A stretch of 64,000 nucleotides of DNA from GW2011-AR5 sp041645025 (GTDB lineage Archaea > Aenigmatarchaeota > Aenigmatarchaeia > GW2011-AR5): positions 1 through 64,000 of the forward strand of contig JBAZQV010000001.1 in NCBI GenBank assembly GCA_041645025.1, given 5' to 3'. A program made the translations under genes and the position numbers. Under the pieces are notes generated by a model, which saw only the letters and a list, made by a program, of their open reading frames with translations, made no database searches and was not told the origin of the DNA. Positions 31,714 to 39,696 of this stretch are shown piece by piece. Positions within the stretch are counted from its first letter, which is position 1. Each line of letters starts with the position of its first letter.

Positions 31714-32871
31714 ATGGAAAACCCACCGAAATCTGACGCAAAACTGAAAAAGAAGCAGGAACTTTTCAGGAAAAACCAGCTGGCTCTTGCCAACAGGTTC
31801 AAGGACGAGGTTCTCAAGCAGTACAAGGGCATGGTAAAAGCGGTCGTGCTTTTCGGCTCGCTGACACGCAGCGATTTTCACGATAAAAGCGATATAGACA
31901 TGCTGGTTATCATAGACGACGTCATGGCACGGCTCACGCCGGAGATGAAGGACGATCTGGACGACAGGCTTTATGATATTGCAAAGAAAATTTCAGAGAG
32001 CATGACAGTGCAGCCTGCTTGGATGCTTTCAGAATTCTGGGACATGGCACGCATTGGTCATCCGCTTCTCTTTACCATAGTGCGCGACGGCTGGGCACTT
32101 TACGATACAGGTTTCTTCATACCAATCCGCAAGTTGCTGGAGATGGGCAAGATACCCACGACGCTGGAAGCTGTGGAGAAGTTCATGGAGACGGCGCCGC
32201 AAAAAATCAACCGGGTTGAAACAGCCAAGTTGTATATGGTAGCCGAGGATCTATATTACTCAATGCTTAACAGCTCCCAGGCTGTTCTTATGTATATGGG
32301 GCTTAACCCACCATCACCAAAGCACACACCACTTGATGTCAAGGAACATCTGGTGGATGCAAAGCTGCTGGAGGAAAACTACTTGCAGGACCTGCAGAGC
32401 GTTATAGAATTCAGAAAAGCTGTGGAGCACAAGGAAGTCAAGGATATAACGGGCCAGCAGCTGGATGATTTCATACAAAAAGCTAAGCAGTATGTTTCTC
32501 GCATGGAACAACTTCTCCTGCAGTTGCAGAAAAAGAAGAAAGAAACCATAGTCCACAAGAACTACGAGGTTATGATAAAGGCGGCTGTAGCTGCGCTAAA
32601 GAAGATAGAAAAGCTCCCGCCGGACCCGAAGGATCTTCCGCATGCTGTAAAGGAATATTTGATAGATGCCAAACGCATTGATCCCTACTTTTCCGATGTT
32701 TTCAAGCGCGTTATAACAATGAGGAAGATGCTGGATGAGGACAAGGTAAATGAAATACCGCAGAGGGACATAGAACTTACGCGGGAGTATGTACGCAGAT
32801 TTGTCCAGGATCTGAGGCCGATAATAGAGCCACCTCCTAAGAAGTCGGTTTCTAAAAAGAAGAAAAGGTGA
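31714..32871 (+). CDS. MNT-like nucleotidyltransferase fused to HEPN-like domains
   Basis: The N-terminal half has a minimal nucleotidyltransferase fold: VVLFGS (GS at 48-49), then DIDML with Asp60 and Asp62. A helical HEPN-like domain follows, with a variable R-x4-H motif (RKAVEH, residues 234-239) preceded by HTPLDVKEHLVDAKLL. A second, diverged copy near 290-370 (LPHAVKEYLIDAKRI, MRKMLDEDKV) has lost the histidine. Separate MNT and HEPN proteins form toxin-antitoxin pairs, where MNT adenylylates HEPN; here they are fused. The start at 31714 fits; the next gene begins 5 bases later. Confidence 0.8.
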   Translation: MENPPKSDAKLKKKQELFRKNQLALANRFKDEVLKQYKGMVKAVVLFGSLTRSDFHDKSDIDMLVIIDDVMARLTPEMKDDLDDRLYDIAKKISESMTVQPAWMLSEFWDMARIGHPLLFTIVRDGWALYDTGFFIPIRKLLEMGKIPTTLEAVEKFMETAPQKINRVETAKLYMVAEDLYYSMLNSSQAVLMYMGLNPPSPKHTPLDVKEHLVDAKLLEENYLQDLQSVIEFRKAVEHKEVKDITGQQLDDFIQKAKQYVSRMEQLLLQLQKKKKETIVHKNYEVMIKAAVAALKKIEKLPPDPKDLPHAVKEYLIDAKRIDPYFSDVFKRVITMRKMLDEDKVNEIPQRDIELTREYVRRFVQDLRPIIEPPPKKSVSKKKKR

Positions 32872-32875
32872 TCAG

Positions 32876-33190
32876 GTGCTGTCAGTTAGCTGCGGTTTTA
32901 GAGCACGTTACCCGACAGAGAGAGCACGGGCAATAGCAGGCATAAAGAACGATTTGTACAATCTCGGTCTTCTTTCCGGCATGTCCCAATCAGTTTTTCA
33001 TGGCGACTTGCATAGTGTAGGCACAACTGCAAGGCGAATTAGAATCGGCGTCGTACCCTATTTGCAGACTTTGAATGACTATCCAAATGTACGCGCCCTT
33101 TGGCAGGGTGCGGTGGAAGAGATAATTGGTGATTACATGGCGGCAGCAGAAAGAAACATGAGACAGCGCCGAGACAATCATAATCTTTAA
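32876..33190 (+). CDS. Hypothetical protein
   Basis: The 104-residue protein starts at GTG 32876, seven bases after GGTGATC, the canonical ribosome binding site, which overlaps the end of the MNT-HEPN gene. It is helical and basic with Arg-rich ends and no clear motif. It may be a partner of the upstream gene, as the two are translationally linked. Confidence 0.6.
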   Translation: MLSVSCGFRARYPTERARAIAGIKNDLYNLGLLSGMSQSVFHGDLHSVGTTARRIRIGVVPYLQTLNDYPNVRALWQGAVEEIIGDYMAAAERNMRQRRDNHNL

Positions 33191-33225
33191 AAGCTTTTAC
33201 TTTTAAGTAATAACAAGGTTTAACT

Positions 33226-33438
33226 ATGTCAATGAAAATAATAAAACACAGCCCTTTAACATTCAGACATGACGACGGCACCACAAGAATTTTTAGTGGT
33301 TATTCGCTGAATGTGCATCCTCACGGTGCTGACGTTTATTGCGACGGAAGGCCAACAGATATGTGCTTTGGCGAACATGCGGACGTAGGTAATATTTATG
33401 GTGCTGTTGTGGAAGATACACGTAAAAAGGTGAAATAA
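33226..33438 (+). CDS. Small hypothetical protein
   Basis: The 70-residue protein is predicted mostly beta, with several His residues (HDDGTTRIFSGYSLNVHPHGADVYCDG). No family recognised. It starts at the ATG 33226 or 33232, behind a TTTAAAAG/TTTTAAG region that could be its promoter. Confidence 0.5.
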   Translation: MSMKIIKHSPLTFRHDDGTTRIFSGYSLNVHPHGADVYCDGRPTDMCFGEHADVGNIYGAVVEDTRKKVK

Positions 33439-33440
33439 AA

Positions 33441-33650
33441 ATGGGATATGAATTTCATGTGCACGGACTGTGGGTTCTCGGAGCGCTGTCGTTTTTTGTA
33501 GGCACGCTAATAGCAGGAAACCTGGAATGGGTTGAGGGCACGACAAATGCTTCCTTCATACTCTCGGTGATAATTGCATTCCTGTTCATATTGTTTGCAG
33601 GCGCACTGTGGATTTCTGCAGCTGTTAATGCAAGACAGGAACAAAGATAA
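33441..33650 (+). CDS. Small two-helix membrane protein
   Basis: The 69-residue protein has two membrane segments (LWVLGALSFFVGTLIAG and FILSVIIAFLFILFAGALWISA) linked by a short polar loop. The ribosome binding site GGTGAAATAA lies in the end of the preceding gene. It is in an operon-like run with the C-type-lectin-like protein downstream. Confidence 0.6.
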   Translation: MGYEFHVHGLWVLGALSFFVGTLIAGNLEWVEGTTNASFILSVIIAFLFILFAGALWISAAVNARQEQR

Positions 33651-33652
33651 AT

Positions 33653-34486
33653 ATGCCAACACAAGCCGAAGTTTCCATAGGCAGAAAATTTGATGTGCCA
33701 AAATCAGCTTCTGTTTATCCGTTAATAGGCAAGGCATACACAAGCCCTTCTCATTCTTTTTCATGTTCTCCAACACTGGTCAGAACTGACAAGAACTATT
33801 ATGATTCTCTTCAGGCACTCGCAGCGATGATAGAACGAGGCGAGCTGTCAGCAGACACAAGATTCATGACACAGGCAGAAGGTCTTGGCATAGAGAATTC
33901 TTACAAGAGACAGGGCAAAGACCCAAGAAAAGCGGATGAGTTCAGGGATTATTTCGCTAAAAACAGGGACAAAGTTTATTTGTGGGAATGGACATCAACA
34001 GGTCTGCGTGTTCCAAAAGGCTGGGAAAAAGGGCGAGTTGACAGCGATGGCAAATATCCAAGAATTATTATCGAGACTGATATTCACAAAGCCATAGAGT
34101 TACTGAGGGGCGGGGCTATATGGCAAGACATCGGAGACAGCCTGAACAGAGCAGTCGGGGAACTACGGGTTCCTTCAGGCGGCGGAAAAGTCATAGTTGA
34201 ATCGGACGAGGTATTTGGCATACCGACAGAAGCAAGAGATATAGCATTCCCTCACGAAGGTTATCATTCTCACTGGCATTTCAACGCAGCACCAGAATTG
34301 GATACAGCATCAGGCCAATATGACGTTGCTGTGTTACGCGGGGGCTACTGGCGTCGCGACGAGAGGTGCCTGAACGTCGATGCGGACTACAGGCGCTGGG
34401 ACGCGGGCTCGGCCGATGGCTTCCGTCCAGTTCGGGGTTCGGTTCCAGAAATTGATGTTTTTAGATTAGTGCGAGAACAGAGATAG
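33653..34486 (+). CDS. C-type-lectin/FGE-like protein, candidate diversity-generating retroelement target
   Basis: The 277-residue protein has the outline of a formylglycine-generating-enzyme-type C-lectin fold: DTRFMTQAEGLGIEN, VYLWEWTST near 118, RGGYW at residues 229-233 and GFRPVR near 256-261. The C-terminal stretch between these last two motifs corresponds to the variable region of targets of diversity-generating retroelements known from DPANN archaea. Its DNA is much richer in G and C than its surroundings. No reverse transcriptase gene is in this window, so the assignment rests on protein pattern and base composition. Confidence 0.65.
   Translation: MPTQAEVSIGRKFDVPKSASVYPLIGKAYTSPSHSFSCSPTLVRTDKNYYDSLQALAAMIERGELSADTRFMTQAEGLGIENSYKRQGKDPRKADEFRDYFAKNRDKVYLWEWTSTGLRVPKGWEKGRVDSDGKYPRIIIETDIHKAIELLRGGAIWQDIGDSLNRAVGELRVPSGGGKVIVESDEVFGIPTEARDIAFPHEGYHSHWHFNAAPELDTASGQYDVAVLRGGYWRRDERCLNVDADYRRWDAGSADGFRPVRGSVPEIDVFRLVREQR
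34337..34435 (+). other. Candidate variable region (VR) of a diversity-generating retroelement
   Basis: This 99-base stretch encodes residues 229-261, from RGGYW to GFRPVR. By hand count it is about 70% G+C with 13 A, in a gene of otherwise average composition. Loss of adenines at scattered codons is expected where a template with many AAC codons is copied by an error-prone reverse transcriptase. No template repeat was found by eye in this window. Confidence 0.5.
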
Positions 34487-34488
34487 GC

Positions 34489-34845
34489 ATGATACGCATC
34501 AAAGCTGTGATACTTACAGCAGCTGCTTATGTATCGACGATTGGAATTCTTTCTTACAATACAATGAGTAAGCCATCGTATCCCGTTGCTTCGGTTTCTC
34601 AGTCCGACTCGAGAAAACCGCCAAGCTTTTTGATTTACAGCAGAGCTTGCGATGGAAAATACGACGGAGTCAGACAGCTTGACGCAGGCACGCTGATGGA
34701 TCACCCTTTTTTCGAGCCGCTTGCCGTCAAGGATGCTGCTGCGGAAGCAATAGGAGCAATCGACCAGCTGAATCTTGGCGTGAAATACGATGTATTTTTT
34801 CAGAGATGCAGGGCACAGCCAAACACAAAATTAAGAGAAATATAA
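34489..34845 (+). CDS. Secreted or membrane-anchored small protein
   Basis: The 118-residue protein begins with RIKAVILTAAAYVSTIGIL, a signal peptide or N-terminal anchor, followed by a soluble domain with two Cys (RACDGKYDG and FFQRCRAQP) that may pair. It begins three bases after the C-lectin-like gene. No family recognised. Confidence 0.55.
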   Translation: MIRIKAVILTAAAYVSTIGILSYNTMSKPSYPVASVSQSDSRKPPSFLIYSRACDGKYDGVRQLDAGTLMDHPFFEPLAVKDAAAEAIGAIDQLNLGVKYDVFFQRCRAQPNTKLREI

Positions 34846-34862
34846 AACCGAATTTTTATCAA

Positions 34863-35429
34863 TCAGGCAGCTACGACTTTCTTTTCATCAACGACTTCTG
34901 TTCGGCGGATTTCTATGCTGCCTACAGGGTAAACTTTGCTGCAGTCTTTTTTCAGCTTGTACTGCAGGTCACCGGTTATCACAGCATTAATGAATTCGTC
35001 AAGGTTCATTTTTTTTGCAGCCTCTCCTATGATGTCTATGGCAGTCTTGCGCGTATCGTTCTTGGTCGAGCTGCCGACGCGCTTTATCAGCATGAAAACA
35101 GTCTTGACACGGACCTTTACGCCGTCCTTGGTTACCACGTCCTGAACTGCATCAACACGGCGACCGTGTCGCTGAACCATCCTGTATATGCGTTCACGCA
35201 TACATTCATGGCCTACAAGTTTTGTGTGGGCTATGTGACCGTCTATTGAGTCTATCCTGACCTTTATTTTTACGTAGAATTTTGAGTAATTTCTTGAAAT
35301 TTCAATCAGACTTACGTTAAGGGTTCTTCCCATCAGTTGCCTTGGATCGGCAGCCAGCGTTTCGCCTATTGATTTGCCGCCGAACATCTCGGGTGCCATT
35401 ACTTCGTACCATTGTTTTTTTACTGCCAT
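34863..35429 (-). CDS. rps3ae: Small ribosomal subunit protein eS1
   Basis: eS1 (S3Ae) is an archaeal and eukaryotic 30S protein near the mRNA exit. The product begins AVKKQWYEVMAPEMFGGKSIGETLAADPRQLMGRT in outline, a family signature, with VRRHGRR-like MVQRHGRRVDAVQDV and MNLDEFINAVITGDL. The start is the ATG at 35429 after GTGATAATT. It is monocistronic in this window. Confidence 0.95.
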   Translation of the reverse strand: MAVKKQWYEVMAPEMFGGKSIGETLAADPRQLMGRTLNVSLIEISRNYSKFYVKIKVRIDSIDGHIAHTKLVGHECMRERIYRMVQRHGRRVDAVQDVVTKDGVKVRVKTVFMLIKRVGSSTKNDTRKTAIDIIGEAAKKMNLDEFINAVITGDLQYKLKKDCSKVYPVGSIEIRRTEVVDEKKVVAA

Positions 35430-35516
35430 AATTATCACGAAAAATCGTGGCGATTCATATGACGTATTGCTAATTTCGTCTTCCCTTACTTGCGTCAGAA
35501 GTTTTAAAAAGGTTGA

Positions 35517-36284
35517 TTATGCTGCTCTATCGAGAAGCACTTCTGCTACACCTGGTCTTTGAAGCATCATTTCTTCGTCACTTATATCCTCTTTTTCTAA
35601 TTCGTAGGGGAAATTAAGCCATATAGGTTTACCGTCGTTCATAGGATAATCTCTTATACAAAAATCTGGTTTTAAGCCTGTCAAATTTGCATAAGATTTT
35701 TGATATGGTGCTGCAATAGTTACTTCTGCATCAAAAGGTATTATGTCAGTAATCATGGGCATTTGGATTGTATAAGTGGTTCCATCGGCCCTTATTTCAA
35801 AATTATACAAAGTGTAACTACGTGGGCCTAGTTTAATCGCATCTTTTGGTTCAAGTGCTTTTGCTTTACCATCCCTGACAACAAATGCCTTATCAGCATC
35901 CCTTCTTCGTAATCCGTTTACGGCAACGGTGCTTAATGAATGACCTGTTACCGTGCTGTCTAATACATCATCAGCGAAACAGATTTTTTTTAGTCTAAAT
36001 GCTCTTGCGTATCTTGTAAGGTCACCCATGTTATAAACCCTTATTAGGGTTGACCTATTTCCTACTCCTTTTTCGTAGGACTTGCCTGTTACAGGAAAAT
36101 GTGTGTGGTCTGCTCCAAGCCGTTTTAATGCCCCAGTTACGTAAGCTGCAGCATGGGCGCCACCTCGCCATACACCAGCTACAATGTCTGGTCTATAACC
36201 AGTGTCATACATTTGTTTTGCAAGTTTTGAACAATCAACTTCGAGCTCTTCCGTTGTTATAAAAATTTTATCTGGTACTACCAT
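35517..36284 (-). CDS. Phosphoribosyltransferase family protein
   Basis: The 255-residue protein has a type I PRTase pattern: VAGVWRGGAHAAAYV near residue 36 and FADDVLDSTVTG near 105, which is a PRPP-binding loop variant. The C-terminal 100 residues form an extra domain with the strand pairs YTLYNFEIRADGTTY and a Pro-rich tail. Archaeal PRTases of this shape act on purines or xanthine/guanine, but the substrate is not clear. It is divergent from the DNA ligase gene, with a TTTAAG box upstream. Confidence 0.7.
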   Translation of the reverse strand: MVVPDKIFITTEELEVDCSKLAKQMYDTGYRPDIVAGVWRGGAHAAAYVTGALKRLGADHTHFPVTGKSYEKGVGNRSTLIRVYNMGDLTRYARAFRLKKICFADDVLDSTVTGHSLSTVAVNGLRRRDADKAFVVRDGKAKALEPKDAIKLGPRSYTLYNFEIRADGTTYTIQMPMITDIIPFDAEVTIAAPYQKSYANLTGLKPDFCIRDYPMNDGKPIWLNFPYELEKEDISDEEMMLQRPGVAEVLLDRAA

Positions 36285-36377
36285 ACTTGAACTAAAATCA
36301 AAATATTCTTAAAGACGATGTTGCGCGTAATTGTCGTCTCGAAGCAATATTTAATCCTTTATTCACAACCTTTATTT

Positions 36378-38024
36378 ATGAACTTCTTGCAGTTAGCCGA
36401 ACTTTATGAAAAGCTGGACGCTACACCAAAGAAACTGGAAAAGCGGGATATTCTGGCGGACTTTTACAAAAGGTGTGCCGACGCGGATTTGTACAGGGCC
36501 GTGGTGCTTTCCATGGCAACAGTTTTTCCAAGGGGCGAGCAGGAACTTGGCATAGCTACTGGAATGATAAAGAGGGTAGTGGAACGAGTGTCAGGCGCTT
36601 CGGAGAAAGAGGTCATGGAAAAATTCAAAACGACCGGCGACCTTGGCTTAGCTGTGGAGAAACTGATGGAGAAAAGAAAGCAGGTTTCTTTGGCAAAACG
36701 CAATCTTACCATAGATCACGTTTTTGACAACCTCAGAAAGCTGCCGTCAATTGCTGGAAGCGGCAGCCAGGACATGAAAATTTCACTTATCGCTGAGCTG
36801 CTCTCTTCTGCGAGCCCAAAGGAGGCGCGCTATATTGTAAGAACTGCTTTAGGCCAGATGAGGATTGGAGTTGCCGCAGGTATTGTCCGCGACGCCATAG
36901 CAAAAGCGTTTGACCAGAATCCAAAGGAACTGGAGAAAATTTATGATGTGCTTGGGGATTATGGCCGCGTCGCAGAGCAGGCAAAAAAGGGTAAATTGAA
37001 AGCAAAAATACAAGTGGGGCAGCCGATTCGCGTCATGCTCGCTGACCGGGCTGCTGATATACGAGAAGCTATGACCAAGTTTGAAAAACCAGCCGTAGAA
37101 TATAAATATGATGGCTTCAGAATCCAGATTCACAAGAACGGCTCCGAAGTAAGTGTTTTTTCACGTCGCATGGAAAATGTTACAAAACAATTTCCAGATA
37201 TAGTCACACTAGCAAGGAAATACATAAATTGCAAACAATGTATAATCGAGGGCGAAGCAGTTGTCATAAAGGATGGAAGACCACAACCTTTTCAGCTTCT
37301 CTCGAAAAGGATACAACGCAAATACGATATTGAAAAGATGGTCAGAGAAATTCCGATCCAGGTCAATCTTTTTGACCTGCTCTATCTTGATGGCATTTCC
37401 TATATTGATGAACCACTTACGGAAAGATGGAATTCTCTCAAGAAAATAATAACCCAGGACAAATCATTCAGGTTTGCTGATCATATAGAGACAAATGACA
37501 TGGATGACGCTGCAGAGTTCTATGAGTCGGCTTTAACGGCAAGCCAGGAAGGAGTTATAATCAAGAACATGGAGGCTCGCTATCAGCCAGGCAAACGCGT
37601 TGGCTTCTGGCTAAAGGTCAAGGAAATACTTGAACCGCTTGACCTTGTCGTTGTCGGAGCTGAATGGGGTGAGGGCAAGAGAGCGAAATGGCTGTCTTCG
37701 GTTATTCTTGCTGCCTGGAAAGGAAATAAACTGGTTGCGACAGGCAGGATGGCTTCTGGATTCACAGAAGATCAGCTAGAAACATTAACGAAAACACTGA
37801 AGCCACTTATAATCAAAGAAGAAGGAAAAGTTGTTTCGGTCAAGCCGGTTGTCGTGATAGAAATCGGCTATGAAGAGATACAGCGCAGCCCTAAATACGA
37901 AAGTGGTTATGCTCTTCGCTTTCCAAGACTGCTACGACTCAGGACGGAGGAAAAGAAGCCTGAGGACGCGGACACGGTCACAACGATAGAAAAATTATTC
38001 AAGATGCAGAGGGGTAGGAAATGA
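36378..38024 (+). CDS. lig: ATP-dependent DNA ligase
   Basis: It seals nicks during replication and repair. The adenylation motif EYKYDGFRIQIH (KYDG) is near residues 236-247, preceded by an N-terminal DNA-binding domain; later motifs include GEAVV, EGVIIK and FWLKVK, then an OB-fold C-terminal domain. About 548 residues is normal for an archaeal enzyme. I start at ATG 36378 because the region before it shows a TATA-like ATATTTAAT and no coding similarity. Confidence 0.95.
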   Translation: MNFLQLAELYEKLDATPKKLEKRDILADFYKRCADADLYRAVVLSMATVFPRGEQELGIATGMIKRVVERVSGASEKEVMEKFKTTGDLGLAVEKLMEKRKQVSLAKRNLTIDHVFDNLRKLPSIAGSGSQDMKISLIAELLSSASPKEARYIVRTALGQMRIGVAAGIVRDAIAKAFDQNPKELEKIYDVLGDYGRVAEQAKKGKLKAKIQVGQPIRVMLADRAADIREAMTKFEKPAVEYKYDGFRIQIHKNGSEVSVFSRRMENVTKQFPDIVTLARKYINCKQCIIEGEAVVIKDGRPQPFQLLSKRIQRKYDIEKMVREIPIQVNLFDLLYLDGISYIDEPLTERWNSLKKIITQDKSFRFADHIETNDMDDAAEFYESALTASQEGVIIKNMEARYQPGKRVGFWLKVKEILEPLDLVVVGAEWGEGKRAKWLSSVILAAWKGNKLVATGRMASGFTEDQLETLTKTLKPLIIKEEGKVVSVKPVVVIEIGYEEIQRSPKYESGYALRFPRLLRLRTEEKKPEDADTVTTIEKLFKMQRGRK

Positions 38025-38458
38025 AACCTAAATCAGCGCAAAACAGCACATTAATAGAGTTGCACGTACCCAGCTTTGAAAAAGCGAAGAAATTTTATAA
38101 CAAACTCGGGTTCAAGGTAGTATGGGAAAACAGGCCAAAAGGTGTTGATGGTTATCTTGTAATGAAGTGCAATAATAATATTCTGTGTTTCTGGCCTGGC
38201 AACAAATATGTGTGGGATCACGAATATTTTAAGTACTGGCCTAAAAATACAAAAAGAGGTTATGCTGTTGAAATAGTTGTTATGGTAGATGACGTAGAGA
38301 AATTTTATGAGAGGGTGAGGAAATTTTCAAAGGTCGTTGAAGAATTAAAAGTGCAGCCATGGGGCTTGAAAGATTTTCGTATAGAGGACCCATTTGGATT
38401 TTACATAAGAATAACAGAGACACACAATATACTAAATTCAGAGAACATCATTCAATAA
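38021..38458 (+). CDS. VOC (glyoxalase/bleomycin-resistance) family protein
   Basis: The 145-residue protein starts TLIELHVPSFEKAKKFYNKLGF with the strand-helix pattern of the VOC superfamily, and ends with a second beta-alpha-beta unit (FRIEDPFGFYIRI). The metal-binding His and Glu of the family are partly present (His at residue 14, Glu near 77). It overlaps the ligase stop by four bases, so it is translationally coupled, but its substrate is unknown. Confidence 0.8.
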   Translation: MKPKSAQNSTLIELHVPSFEKAKKFYNKLGFKVVWENRPKGVDGYLVMKCNNNILCFWPGNKYVWDHEYFKYWPKNTKRGYAVEIVVMVDDVEKFYERVRKFSKVVEELKVQPWGLKDFRIEDPFGFYIRITETHNILNSENIIQ

Positions 38459-38476
38459 TTTTATGATAAGATTTTT

Positions 38477-38914
38477 ATGAACGAGAAGAAGTTTCATGTG
38501 GGAATAAAGGCGCTGGTGCAAAATGATAAGAATGAGATACTGGTCTTGAAGATAAACCCAAAAGAACTTACAAATAATAAACATGGTGTTTACTGGGATT
38601 TGCCTGGCGGACGTATTAAAGAAGGCGATAGCGTAGAACAAACGCTGCAAAAAGAACTTGAAGAAGAAATCGGCTACATCGGTCATATAAAAAATGTAAA
38701 TTTGTTTCACGGCAGCATAGCAAGTATTGAAATCCCTGTCGGCGAAGAAAAATTCGGATTGGTCCTTTTTGTTTATTCGTGCAAAATAAAGATGGGAAAA
38801 ATAAAACTCAGCGAAGAGCATACAGATTACAAATGGGCCTCACTCAAAGATGCAAAGAAGCTTTTGGCCGTTAAGTTCTCGAAAGATTTTATAGAAAGAT
38901 TAGATTCCCTCTAG
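38477..38914 (+). CDS. NUDIX hydrolase
   Basis: The 145-residue protein contains the NUDIX box GGRIKEGDSVEQTLQKELEEEIG in outline, with Lys in place of the usual Arg before the first Glu pair (KELEEE). NUDIX enzymes cleave nucleoside diphosphates linked to other groups, as in house-cleaning or mRNA/NAD decapping; the substrate is not predictable here. TATA-like sequence TTTTATGATAAG precedes the ATG. Confidence 0.88.
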   Translation: MNEKKFHVGIKALVQNDKNEILVLKINPKELTNNKHGVYWDLPGGRIKEGDSVEQTLQKELEEEIGYIGHIKNVNLFHGSIASIEIPVGEEKFGLVLFVYSCKIKMGKIKLSEEHTDYKWASLKDAKKLLAVKFSKDFIERLDSL

Positions 38915-39048
38915 AAAAATCTCCAATCAGACACTTTAGCAAATAACAATTGCGAGTGGCACTTAGGACATTCTTCCGGAGCCTGCTCTGCTTCTATTTT
39001 AAGCGCGCAGCTCATGCACTGCCAGGTGGATTTCTCCGGGATTTCCAT
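38911..39048 (-). CDS. Small rubredoxin-like zinc-ribbon protein
   Basis: A 45-codon reading frame encodes MEIPEKSTWQCMSC and, after a linker, CPKCHSQLLF: two Cys-x2-Cys knuckles 13 residues apart. This is the pattern of a rubredoxin-like or rubrerythrin C-terminal metal site. Its stop codon overlaps the NUDIX stop on the other strand, and it lies 3 bases from the end of vapC2. It may carry iron or zinc. Confidence 0.65.
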   Translation of the reverse strand: MEIPEKSTWQCMSCALKIEAEQAPEECPKCHSQLLFAKVSDWRFF

Positions 39049-39051
39049 AAT

Positions 39052-39441
39052 CTACCATTCTTCCACTTTCAGGTCTGGTATATTTTCGAAGTGTTTTTTG
39101 TTCCTGGTGACTAATATCATATTATTAGACTTTGTTATACTTGCTATCATCAGGTCCAGGACTTGTGTCTGCTTACCAGATTTTTCAAGGTTTACGAAGT
39201 CTTCGCCAAAAACCTGAGAGCTTTCTACGTCAAATGCCAGCGTTTTATAGTCCCTTATAAGTCCATGCACCGTAGCTAAGTCGTTTTTTATATCTCTCGA
39301 CTTGAATGCGCCTCTGAAGAGTTCGCACAAAGTTATTGTGGTTATGGATATACTTTCCGGCTCCACGGAATCAAGCATCTTTTTAATACCTTTGTCTCCA
39401 CGAAGAAGCGGAATAAATATGCTAGAATCAAGGCAATACAT
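39052..39441 (-). CDS. vapC2: VapC-type PIN-domain ribonuclease toxin
   Basis: The 129-residue PIN domain starts YCLDSSIFIPLLRGD with Asp at position 4. TLCELFRGAF holds the second acidic ligand, and VLDLMIASI and VTRNKKHFENIPDL complete the active site pattern. It overlaps the upstream antitoxin gene by one base. Confidence 0.88.
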   Translation of the reverse strand: MYCLDSSIFIPLLRGDKGIKKMLDSVEPESISITTITLCELFRGAFKSRDIKNDLATVHGLIRDYKTLAFDVESSQVFGEDFVNLEKSGKQTQVLDLMIASITKSNNMILVTRNKKHFENIPDLKVEEW

Positions 39442-39665
39442 TAGAATTCAACGTCCCGCATTTTTGTTTCTTTTCTTGTTTTCTCTATGCTTTTTTCGAG
39501 CCAGTCCAGAGATTCTTTGTCGGACCACTTCCCAAAGAAATAGCTCAGAGGTTTTTTTTCCTTTTTAGTGAGCTCTAAAACTACATCAGAAAAGGAGTCG
39601 CCTTCTTTTTTTAATTTGCCCAGTTCCGCATATGCGTCGTCCGACAGGGAAATCACTTTTGTCAT
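39441..39665 (-). CDS. vapB2: VapB-type antitoxin
   Basis: A 74-residue antitoxin with TKVISLSDDAYAELGKLKKEGDSFSDVVLELTK in outline, the same pattern as vapB1, and a charged tail (SLDWLEKSIEKTRKETK). The start at 39665 lies just after a palindromic AT-rich sequence, a likely autoregulatory operator. Confidence 0.82.
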   Translation of the reverse strand: MTKVISLSDDAYAELGKLKKEGDSFSDVVLELTKKEKKPLSYFFGKWSDKESLDWLEKSIEKTRKETKMRDVEF

Positions 39666-39668
39666 ATT

Positions 39669-39692
39669 ATATATATGCATGCATGTATATAT
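39669..39692 (-). promoter_or_regulatory. Palindromic operator of vapBC2
   Basis: ATGCATGCAT is a perfect palindrome (39675-39684) extended to a near-palindrome of about 20 bases of alternating A/T, just upstream of vapB2, where a VapBC complex would bind. Confidence 0.55.
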
Positions 39693-39696
39693 AAAG

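Noticed and set aside
33653..34486. A functional sulfatase-modifying (formylglycine-generating) enzyme
   Set aside because: Only the lectin-like fold motifs are shared; no sulfatase is near, and the base composition of the C-terminal stretch fits a retroelement target better. It is not excluded.
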